Positions 1 through 5,582 of a stretch of 5,582 bases of DNA are shown here, piece after piece (positions within the stretch are counted from its first letter, which is position 1; each line of letters begins with the position of its first letter). The stretch spans positions 1-5,582 of the forward strand of contig CASELB010000112.1 of the NCBI GenBank assembly GCA_949288685.1, given 5' to 3'. The translations under genes and the position numbers were made by a program. The notes under the pieces are model-generated. The model was not told the DNA's origin, searched no databases, and was given only the letters and a program-made list of their open reading frames with translations. Source of the DNA: an uncultured bacterium (lineage in GTDB: Bacteria > Cyanobacteriota > Vampirovibrionia > Gastranaerophilales > Gastranaerophilaceae).

Positions 1-57
1 CAAGAGGCTCTTGAGTACGGTATGATTGACAAGGTCGTTACTAAAGACTCTATGTAA
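1..57 (+). CDS. clpP: ATP-dependent Clp protease proteolytic subunit ClpP, C-terminal end only (partial)
   Basis: The first 18 codons read QEALEYGMIDKVVTKDSM and end at TAA. The EALEYGMIDKVV pattern matches the conserved C-terminal ClpP segment (A-x-EYGLID-x-V), which ends the last helix and strand of the protease fold. ClpP is the serine peptidase that stacks as two heptamer rings and degrades substrates passed in by ClpX. The Ser-His-Asp triad lies upstream of the window and cannot be checked. The gene sits 12 bases before clpX in the same direction, the common clpP-clpX arrangement, which supports the call. The start and most of the gene are outside the window. Confidence 0.9.
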   Translation, partial: QEALEYGMIDKVVTKDSM

Positions 58-58
58 T

Positions 59-63
59 AGGAG
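59..63 (+). promoter_or_regulatory. Ribosome binding site of clpX
   Basis: AGGAG lies just after the clpP stop and 6 bases before the clpX ATG, which is close to ideal Shine-Dalgarno sequence and spacing. It supports the start at 70. It is the only strong ribosome binding site in the window; the three downstream genes have weak or absent ones. Confidence 0.85.
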
Positions 64-69
64 AATATT

Positions 70-1359
70 ATGTCATCAAATGACAGACTAAAATGTTCAT
101 TTTGCGGCAAGACCCAGGATCAGGTAAAAAAACTGATTGCGGGTCCTGACGTGTATATTTGTGATGAATGTGTAGAACTCTGTAATGAAATTTTGGACGA
201 AGAGTTTTTTGAAGGCAAGAACGCAGGAGAACAAAAACAGAACGAAGAACAGGAAACGGATACTTCAACAATACCAAAACCGCAGGAAATTAAGGCTTAT
301 CTTGACCAGCACATTGTAGGGCAGGATGATGCAAAGAAAGTGCTTTCGGTTGCTGTTTATAACCATTATAAGAGACTTTTGCATAACAAAGAGAATTCTG
401 ATGTTGAAATCCAAAAATCAAATATACTTCTTGTAGGACCTACCGGAAGCGGTAAGACGCTCCTTGCGCAAACTCTGGCAAAGATGCTTGATGTTCCGTT
501 TGCGGTTGCTGATGCAACAACATTAACAGAAGCAGGTTATGTCGGTGATGATGTTGAGAATATTCTTTTAAGACTTTATCAAAATGCGGATTATGATGCA
601 CAGAAGGCTGAACGCGGAATTATTTATATAGATGAAATTGACAAGATTGCCAGAAAATCTGAAAATACATCTATTACCCGTGATGTTTCAGGTGAGGGTG
701 TTCAACAGGCATTGTTGAAAATGATTGAAGGTACAATCGCCAATGTTCCTCCGCAAGGCGGCAGGAAGCATCCGCATCAGGAGTTTATACAAATTGATAC
801 TAAGAATATCCTCTTTATAGTCGGAGGAGCGTTTGTTGATTTGGATAAAATCATTGAGCATCGTGTAAAAGAAGGTTCATCTATCGGTTTTGGTTCCAAG
901 GCTCCTGCAACGCAAGCGGAAAAAGAAGCACAACAGGCAAAATTACTTAAAAAATTACAGCCGGAAGACTTGCTTAAATTTGGCTTAATACCTGAATTTA
1001 TCGGTCGTATTCCTGTTTATGCCGTTCTGGATGCTCTTGATGAAAAAACACTTAAGATGATTTTAACAGAGCCGAAGAATGCAGTAATTAAACAGTATCA
1101 ATGTTTGTTAAAAATGGATGGTGTTGATTTAGAGTTTGAAGACGATGCTATTACTCTTATTGCACAGAAAGCTATCAAACGTAAGACGGGCGCACGTGCG
1201 CTTAAGTCTATAGTTGAAGAACTTATGCTTGATATTATGTACGAAATCCCCGGAAAAGAGGATGTAACCAAATACGTTATAACAAAAGAGATGGTAGAGA
1301 ACATGAATCAGGCAGAGTTAATCCCTTTGCCGCAAAAGAGTGAAGCGGAAATAGCATGA
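70..1359 (+). CDS. clpX: ATP-dependent Clp protease ATP-binding subunit ClpX (AAA+ unfoldase)
   Basis: ClpX forms a cytoplasmic hexamer that uses ATP to unfold proteins and thread them into ClpP. All 429 residues, a normal family length, are present. The N-terminal zinc-binding domain has Cys9, Cys12, Cys31 and Cys34, which separates ClpX from HslU. A Gln/Glu-rich linker (about 48-66) leads to the AAA+ module. Visible there are Walker A GPTGSGKT (123-130), the pore loop GYVG (155-158), Walker B IIYIDEID (183-190), the RKH substrate loop (231-233), the IGF loop that docks ClpP (271-273), the arginine finger in EFIGRIP (Arg312) and sensor 2 GAR (373-375). The intact IGF loop and the adjacent clpP point to a working ClpXP protease. 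The start follows a strong ribosome binding site, and the stop overlaps the polA start. Nothing is missing or truncated. Confidence 0.98.
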   Translation: MSSNDRLKCSFCGKTQDQVKKLIAGPDVYICDECVELCNEILDEEFFEGKNAGEQKQNEEQETDTSTIPKPQEIKAYLDQHIVGQDDAKKVLSVAVYNHYKRLLHNKENSDVEIQKSNILLVGPTGSGKTLLAQTLAKMLDVPFAVADATTLTEAGYVGDDVENILLRLYQNADYDAQKAERGIIYIDEIDKIARKSENTSITRDVSGEGVQQALLKMIEGTIANVPPQGGRKHPHQEFIQIDTKNILFIVGGAFVDLDKIIEHRVKEGSSIGFGSKAPATQAEKEAQQAKLLKKLQPEDLLKFGLIPEFIGRIPVYAVLDALDEKTLKMILTEPKNAVIKQYQCLLKMDGVDLEFEDDAITLIAQKAIKRKTGARALKSIVEELMLDIMYEIPGKEDVTKYVITKEMVENMNQAELIPLPQKSEAEIA

Positions 1360-4070
1360 GAAAAACTTTAATCTTAATAGACGGTCATTCACTAGCGTTC
1401 AGGCAGTATTTTGCTTTGGAACGTTCCGGTATGAAGACTGCCCAAAATGTTCCGAGCTGGGCTGTTTACGGCTTTTTTAAAGCGGTTTTCGATTTGCTTT
1501 TAAAGATAAAACCGGATTTTATTGCTGTTGCGTTTGATGTCGGAAGACAGACTTTCAGGGTTGAAAAGTATGAACAATACAAAGCTAACCGTGAAACAAT
1601 GCCTGATGCAATGCGTATTCAAATGGGGCTGATTGTTGAAGGGCTTAAAGCGTTTGATATTCCGATTTATACCAAGGAAGGTTTTGAAGCGGATGATGTA
1701 ATAGGCACTATTTCCAGAATTGCATCGGAATCGGGTAATAATACATTAATTTTGACAGGAGATCAAGATGCGTTTCAACTTATTGACGATGAAGGACATG
1801 TTAAGGTCTTAATTCCGAGTAAGGGTGAACTTATTGAATATGACAAAAATCAGGTTTATGCAAAACTGGGTGTTTATCCCCAACAGATTACCGATTATAA
1901 AGGGCTAAGGGGAGATACGAGTGATAATATCCCGGGTATTAGAGGGATTGGAGAGAAGACTGCGCAAAAACTTCTGACCCGTTATCCAAATCTGGAGGCT
2001 GTACTTGCCGATTGTGAAAATATACCGGAAAAAGCCTTAAGGGAAAAGATTTGTGCCGGCAAAGCGGATGCAATATTAAGTAAAGAACTGGCTACAATTA
2101 TAAGAGATGTCGATATTGATTTTGATATAAACTCTGCCTGTGTTGTTATGCCTGAACTTGAAAAAGTATCTGATTTTTTGCGCGGAATGCAGTTTTATAG
2201 TTTTATAAAAAATATTAACAAAATTTTGTCAGCGTTTAACTCCCCGTCAACCTGTGATGATAATCAGCCTATAGAGCAGCAACAGATTTTAATTACACCT
2301 AAACAGGATAATGCCGGCGGGGCTATACAACAAAACCTGTTTACACAGGTACTAAAAGAAACTGTAAATGATGTGGATTTTGAATGCACGGTTATACCGG
2401 ATATTGATACGGCAAAGACTGTTGCCTCTGAATTAATAAAAGCCGGTGAGATTGCTCTGAAAGCGCTTTATACTGAAGATAAAAAAGAACTTACCGGTTT
2501 TGCGGTATGTTCTGATAAGAGTTATTATTTCAGTCTTGAATATTTTGATATTTTGCGCCCTGTTATTGAGTCGGAAAAAGTTAAAAAAATTTCCTGGGAT
2601 GCAAAATCCGATATTAAAGCTCTGTTAGACCGCGGAATTGTATATCGCGGCTTAAGTTATGATGTTTTGCTTGCAAGTTATGTAAGCGACCCTAATCGTA
2701 ATCATTCACTGGATGCTCAAGGGTTGGATTTTATTAATCACATTATGCTTGAACGCGGTATGCCAAATGTTGATGATAAAGTCTATGCTTGTGATTGCGC
2801 GTATACAATTAAAGAACTTGCAAAATACTGGCGGGAAAATCTTACTGATAAGGAACAGAAATTGGTTAATGATATAGAAGTTCCTTTGACCGTGGTGCTT
2901 GCAAAGATGGAAAATACAGGTGTTGCAATAAATTCAGAGTATCTGGAAGAACTTTCTTCTTATATGAGAGAAAAACTTGCTGAGCTTGAAGATATAATAT
3001 ATCAGATGGCGGGAAGTCCGTTTAATATCAATTCGCCCAAACAGGTTGCGGAAGTTCTTTATGACAAACTCGGAATAAAATCAAAGAAAAAGAAATCCAG
3101 AACAACCTCTGCCGAGGTGTTGGAGGAACTTGCCGAAGATAATGAGATTTGTGATTATATTTTGCAGCACAGAAAGTTTAGTAAACTTAAATCGACATAT
3201 ACTGATGTCTTGCCGACACTTGTAGATAAGCGTGACGGGCGGGTGCATACGACGTTTAATCAGGCGCTTACAACAACAGGCAGATTATCTTCGTCAAATC
3301 CTAACTTGCAGAATATTCCGATAAGAACTGAGGAAGGAAACAAAATCAGAAGTGCATTTTGTGCACAGGACAGAGAGAATAGTGTTATTTTATCTGCTGA
3401 TTATTCCCAAATAGAATTGAGGCTGCTTGCGCATGTATCAGGAGATGAACACTTAATAGAGGCGTTTAATGAAGGAATAGATGTTCATACAAGAACTGCC
3501 TCAAAAGTGTTTGGTGTAAAGCCGGAAGATGTTACCAAAGATATGAGACGTAAGGCAAAAGCTGTTAATTTCGGTATTGTATACGGACAATCGAAATACG
3601 GGCTTGCAAAATCCATAGGTGTAACCGCAGCGGAGGCGCAGGAGTTTATAGATAAGTATTTTGAACACTTCCCTAAAGTCCGTGAGTATATGGATTATGA
3701 ACGGGAGTTTGTTGCTGAACACGGTTATGTGGAAACAATGTATGGCAGACGGCGTTATCTGGGGGCGGAACTTGGAAGTTCTAATTTCCAGATAAGAGAG
3801 TTTGCGCAGAGGGCAGCAATTAACCAGCCCCTACAGGGAAGTGCCGCGGACTTGATTAAAATGGCAATGATTGAAGCGGACAGGCGATTGGCTGAGGGCG
3901 GATACAAAACAAAAATGGTTTTGCAGGTGCATGACGAGCTTATTTTTGAAGTACCTAAAACAGAGCTGGAAGAAATAAAAACGCTTGTAAAAGATTCTAT
4001 GGAGCTGGGGCAGCCGCTTAAAGTTAAATTAGATGTGGATATTGCATCGGGGGCAACATGGAAAGAATAA
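1356..4070 (+). CDS. polA: DNA polymerase I (family A) with intact 5' nuclease and degenerate proofreading domain
   Basis: DNA polymerase I removes RNA primers, fills gaps and takes part in excision repair. The 904 residues are a normal length. The 5' nuclease domain (about 1-290) keeps its metal ligands Asp9, Asp61, Glu111, Asp113, Asp114, Asp136, Asp138, Asp187 and Asp190. The middle 3'-5' exonuclease-like domain (about 345-510) is degenerate. By eye alignment to E. coli, the Asp355/Glu357 positions are Ala370/Tyr372 and Asp501 is Cys481, while Asp424 (Asp419) and Tyr497 (Tyr477) remain, so proofreading is probably lost. The polymerase domain has TGRLSSSNPNLQNIP (641-655), motif A DYSQIELR (682-689), the O helix RRKAKAVNFGIVYG (731-744; Arg731, Lys735, Phe739, Tyr743) and motif C QVHDELIFEV with His859-Asp860. 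Its ATG overlaps the clpX stop as ATGA with only a weak AGCGGAA upstream, suggesting translational coupling. Confidence 0.97.
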   Translation: MRKTLILIDGHSLAFRQYFALERSGMKTAQNVPSWAVYGFFKAVFDLLLKIKPDFIAVAFDVGRQTFRVEKYEQYKANRETMPDAMRIQMGLIVEGLKAFDIPIYTKEGFEADDVIGTISRIASESGNNTLILTGDQDAFQLIDDEGHVKVLIPSKGELIEYDKNQVYAKLGVYPQQITDYKGLRGDTSDNIPGIRGIGEKTAQKLLTRYPNLEAVLADCENIPEKALREKICAGKADAILSKELATIIRDVDIDFDINSACVVMPELEKVSDFLRGMQFYSFIKNINKILSAFNSPSTCDDNQPIEQQQILITPKQDNAGGAIQQNLFTQVLKETVNDVDFECTVIPDIDTAKTVASELIKAGEIALKALYTEDKKELTGFAVCSDKSYYFSLEYFDILRPVIESEKVKKISWDAKSDIKALLDRGIVYRGLSYDVLLASYVSDPNRNHSLDAQGLDFINHIMLERGMPNVDDKVYACDCAYTIKELAKYWRENLTDKEQKLVNDIEVPLTVVLAKMENTGVAINSEYLEELSSYMREKLAELEDIIYQMAGSPFNINSPKQVAEVLYDKLGIKSKKKKSRTTSAEVLEELAEDNEICDYILQHRKFSKLKSTYTDVLPTLVDKRDGRVHTTFNQALTTTGRLSSSNPNLQNIPIRTEEGNKIRSAFCAQDRENSVILSADYSQIELRLLAHVSGDEHLIEAFNEGIDVHTRTASKVFGVKPEDVTKDMRRKAKAVNFGIVYGQSKYGLAKSIGVTAAEAQEFIDKYFEHFPKVREYMDYEREFVAEHGYVETMYGRRRYLGAELGSSNFQIREFAQRAAINQPLQGSAADLIKMAMIEADRRLAEGGYKTKMVLQVHDELIFEVPKTELEEIKTLVKDSMELGQPLKVKLDVDIASGATWKE

Positions 4071-4708
4071 AGGCGGGCATTATTTTGTTTATAATAACCG
4101 GGCTGAACACTGCAGTTTATGCGGATAATACCCAGACTCCCCGTGTCATTCCCGCTGTTAAGGCTGTGAATTTAGCGCCAATTGATACACAAAAACAACA
4201 GCCGCAGGTAAAGGCGGTTAATCTTTCTAAACCGGAGAGTTCTCAGCAAAAAACTACGAATGTTGTACCGGTAAGAGTTCAGGCAGTACCGGTGCAAACA
4301 AAGACAGAGCCGGTAAAAGTTCAAGCACAGCCGGTGCAACAGGCAAAGGGTGCTTCTTATCAACCGCCCGTTCAGCTTGTTGCTCCCAACGGGCAGCCGG
4401 TTAATTCCCTTACCACACCCGCAGATATAGAATCCGATGCTTGTGTTAAGATATTTCAATTAGATGCGGAAGAATTATTGGAATATACACTGGCGGCTTT
4501 GGAGGCAAATAATTTTACTATTGGCGAAATTCAATCCCGCGGGGGGTATGTAACTTTTGAGGCTGCAAACAAAGAGTTTCTTGCAACTGTATCTGAAATT
4601 GATACTAAAAATTCGATGTTAAAAATTACTCCGGCAAATGGTGTGTATCATTTTGCCCCGGGAATTGTGTATAAAGTTTTTGAGTATGTTACAATAAAGA
4701 TGAAATAA
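4058..4708 (+). CDS. Predicted exported protein with Val/Pro/Gln repeat linker and C-terminal alpha/beta domain, function unknown
   Basis: I do not recognise this 216-residue protein. It starts with a classic signal peptide: basic MERIK, a hydrophobic core (about 6-20) and a likely signal peptidase I site after AVYA (residue 22). No lipobox Cys is present; the only Cys is 129. Residues 23-122 form a low-complexity, probably extended linker rich in Val, Pro, Gln and Lys. VKAVNL occurs twice (34-39, 51-56), and a ten-residue PV-R/K-VQA-x-PVQ unit occurs twice (71-80, 85-94). Residues about 127-216 look folded: a helix (about 136-151) followed by alternating strands ending in GIVYKVFEYVTIKMK. 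The start is the first Met of the frame, lies 13 bases inside polA and has only GGGGG four bases upstream, so expression may rely on coupling to polA. The linker could span the periplasm or cell wall, with the C-terminal domain binding a partner; that is inference. Confidence 0.85.
   Translation: MERIKAGIILFIITGLNTAVYADNTQTPRVIPAVKAVNLAPIDTQKQQPQVKAVNLSKPESSQQKTTNVVPVRVQAVPVQTKTEPVKVQAQPVQQAKGASYQPPVQLVAPNGQPVNSLTTPADIESDACVKIFQLDAEELLEYTLAALEANNFTIGEIQSRGGYVTFEAANKEFLATVSEIDTKNSMLKITPANGVYHFAPGIVYKVFEYVTIKMK
4157..4225 (+). repeat. Pair of VKAVNL-coding segments
   Basis: Two 18-base segments (4157-4174 and 4208-4225), 51 bases apart, both encode VKAVNL. Four of their six codons differ at synonymous positions (for example GTT/GTA, GCT/GCG, GTG/GTT, TTA/CTT). 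The peptide is identical while the DNA has drifted, which hints that the peptide itself is kept by selection. The sample is small. Confidence 0.6.
4268..4339 (+). repeat. Imperfect direct repeat in the linker of the exported protein
   Basis: Two 30-base copies (4268-4297 and 4310-4339), starts 42 bases apart, match at 25 of 30 positions by eye. Each begins with CCGGTAA and ends with CCGGTGCAA. They encode PVRVQAVPVQ and PVKVQAQPVQ. The period is a multiple of three, so copy number could change without breaking the frame. This looks like a recent internal duplication that lengthened the linker. Confidence 0.75.
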
Positions 4709-4735
4709 TTAGAAAGGCATTCCCCTTAATTAAAT

Positions 4736-5563
4736 ATGAAAATAGACAGAGTTATGTTTTATACCCCGCAGATGAATATAACGCCTGCGTTTGGAATGAT
4801 GAAAGCCTCGCAGTTTGAAGGGCTGGATTATACCTGCATGCGCCAATTTAAGGCGCCTATAGAAAAATTTAACGGTATAAAAGATTTTTATAATTGGGCT
4901 GTTCGGAGTTTTAATAAAAAATGCGAGAAAAATCTTTCGGGAAAAACAAAAGAAACAGAAGAGCAGCGCGTTAATATTCTGCGGGATTGGAATGAAGGTT
5001 TAAAAAACTACTCTCCTGCCGTAGCGTTAATAACTATTTCTTCACTTTTAAAAAATCTAAAACCTTCAAATGATAATCTGCCGCCGGTTTTTCACAATAC
5101 GTTTTTTGAAGAGCTGCTTGCGGATGTTGAAGGTGCAGTTGCGCTGGATAAAGATTTTCAGTTTGATATTTCAAAACTCTATAAACAACATTTAAAATCA
5201 ATGTTTTTATTAGATAATAGCGGGCGCAAGATTAAAGACGGGTGGATTGAAGTTTCTGCAGCACGTACGAATGAAGAAGTCTCGAAAAACGCTGAACTTC
5301 TTAACGCACTGTCGTATAAAACCTGGTGTACCAAAGGAGTGAAGAGCGAGATTTATGTAAAAGAGTTTAATTTCCGTATTCTTGTTAAAAACGGTGAGCC
5401 GCAGGTCTGCATAAGGCTTCTGGATAATACTGTGTGCGAAATTCAAGGGCGCCTCAATGATTCCAAAATCCCTGATGAATATAAAGAACAGGTGATGAAT
5501 TATATTGAAAACAGCGGATTTGATTTAGACTGCGATATGGAAGAGGAATTATACGGGTTTTAA
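4736..5563 (+). CDS. Hypothetical protein with a C-terminal W-C / EIQG motif region, function unknown
   Basis: I do not recognise a named family for this 275-residue protein. It has no signal peptide and no clear membrane segment, so it is probably soluble. The N-terminal part (about 30-135) appears mostly helical, with aromatic and basic stretches such as FKAPIEKFNGIKDFYNWAV (39-57) and a Lys/Glu-rich charged patch (61-80). The C-terminal part has LSYKTWCTKG (192-201), then strands FNFRILVKNGEPQVCIRLLD (211-230), CEIQGRLND (234-242) and an acidic tail (264-272). The Trp-Cys-Thr, G-x-P-x-x-x-IR and EIQG-x-x-N spacing looks like a conserved domain shape, loosely like one seen in phage or mobile-element proteins; that is a weak memory, not a match. 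The start is uncertain: AAAGG lies 18 bases upstream, too far to be a normal ribosome binding site, and Met7 (4754) or Met13 (4772) are alternatives without better signals. The frame is long, uses codons like its neighbours and is open to its stop. Confidence 0.8.
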   Translation: MKIDRVMFYTPQMNITPAFGMMKASQFEGLDYTCMRQFKAPIEKFNGIKDFYNWAVRSFNKKCEKNLSGKTKETEEQRVNILRDWNEGLKNYSPAVALITISSLLKNLKPSNDNLPPVFHNTFFEELLADVEGAVALDKDFQFDISKLYKQHLKSMFLLDNSGRKIKDGWIEVSAARTNEEVSKNAELLNALSYKTWCTKGVKSEIYVKEFNFRILVKNGEPQVCIRLLDNTVCEIQGRLNDSKIPDEYKEQVMNYIENSGFDLDCDMEEELYGF

Positions 5564-5582
5564 ATTAAAGTCCAAAAAAAAA
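5564..5582. other. Short 3' flank ending in an A-tract
   Basis: The 19 bases after the last stop read ATTAAAGTCC followed by nine A residues reaching the window edge. No hairpin fits in the visible bases. An A-run can be the complement of the U-tract of a terminator for a convergent gene further right, or the left arm of a bidirectional terminator, but the deciding sequence is outside the window. Confidence 0.3.

Noticed and set aside
68..277. Minus-strand open frame opposite the start of clpX
   Set aside because: It lies wholly within the well-supported clpX gene, has no recognisable domain and its composition is that expected of an antisense shadow.
3501..3722. Minus-strand frame opposite the polymerase domain
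   Set aside because: It overlaps the O-helix region of polA, one of the most conserved coding stretches in the window, and shows no domain of its own.
4172..4459. Minus-strand frame of 95 residues, rich in Leu, Arg, Cys and Tyr, opposite the linker of the exported protein
   Set aside because: The apparent repetitiveness is the mirror of the Val/Pro/Gln repeats on the plus strand. The forward frame has a signal peptide, synonymous change between repeats and operon context; the reverse has none.
4665..4695. Possible promoter for the last gene: TTGTGT (4665-4670) and TACAAT (4690-4695)
   Set aside because: The -10-like hexamer is good (one mismatch), but the -35 matches only three of six and the gap is 19 bases. 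Such pairs are common by chance in AT-rich DNA, so it is not listed as a feature.
4714..4727. AAGG/CCTT hairpin between the last two genes as a terminator
   Set aside because: The stem has only four pairs and is followed by AATTAAAT, not a T-run. It is far too weak for a rho-independent terminator.
5210..5446. Minus-strand frame opposite the last gene
   Set aside because: It is contained in a longer forward frame of 275 residues, with no ribosome binding site or domain signal.
1..5582. A defence, toxin-antitoxin or mobile system hidden in the window
   Set aside because: No transposase, integrase, inverted terminal repeats, paired small genes or CRISPR-like spaced repeats are visible. The two unknown genes do not show the size pairing or motifs of such systems.

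Overview
The window is a compact, one-strand gene cluster from a bacterium with moderately AT-rich DNA. It reads, left to right: the last 18 codons of clpP, a complete clpX, a complete polA, a small unrecognised exported protein, and a second unrecognised protein of 275 residues. Almost every base is coding. No RNA gene, mobile element, CRISPR array or convincing terminator is visible.

Organism: the first lines of ClpX (CSFCGKTQDQVKKLIAGP, then YICDECVELCNEILDEE) and the PolA start (LIDGHSLAFRQYF, with AFDVGRQTFR further on) look, from memory, more like cyanobacterial-lineage proteins than Firmicutes or Proteobacteria. The absence of photosynthesis-type genes, the AT bias and the two unfamiliar proteins would fit a non-photosynthetic relative such as Vampirovibrionia/Melainabacteria (for example Gastranaerophilales). 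This is an inference from motif resemblance, not a computed placement.

Layout: clpP and clpX are separated by 12 bases that carry a strong ribosome binding site. clpX and polA overlap by 4 bases (ATGA). polA and the exported-protein gene overlap by 13 bases. Only 27 bases separate that gene from the last one. The arrangement looks like one operon, at least from clpP to the exported protein. The last gene could be read through or have its own start.

Function: ClpX unfolds tagged or damaged proteins and feeds them to ClpP, so the left part encodes the ClpXP protease. PolA removes RNA primers, fills gaps and serves in repair. Its 5' nuclease and polymerase active sites are intact, but three of the four classical 3'-5' proofreading acids are missing, so it probably does not proofread. 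The exported protein has a signal peptide, a repetitive Val/Pro/Gln linker and a C-terminal alpha/beta domain, and probably acts in the envelope or periplasm. The last protein looks soluble and has no assigned function.

I found no strong case for a new multi-gene system. The two unrecognised genes, and the coupling of a protease unfoldase gene to a proofreading-deficient polymerase gene, are the points most worth a second look.
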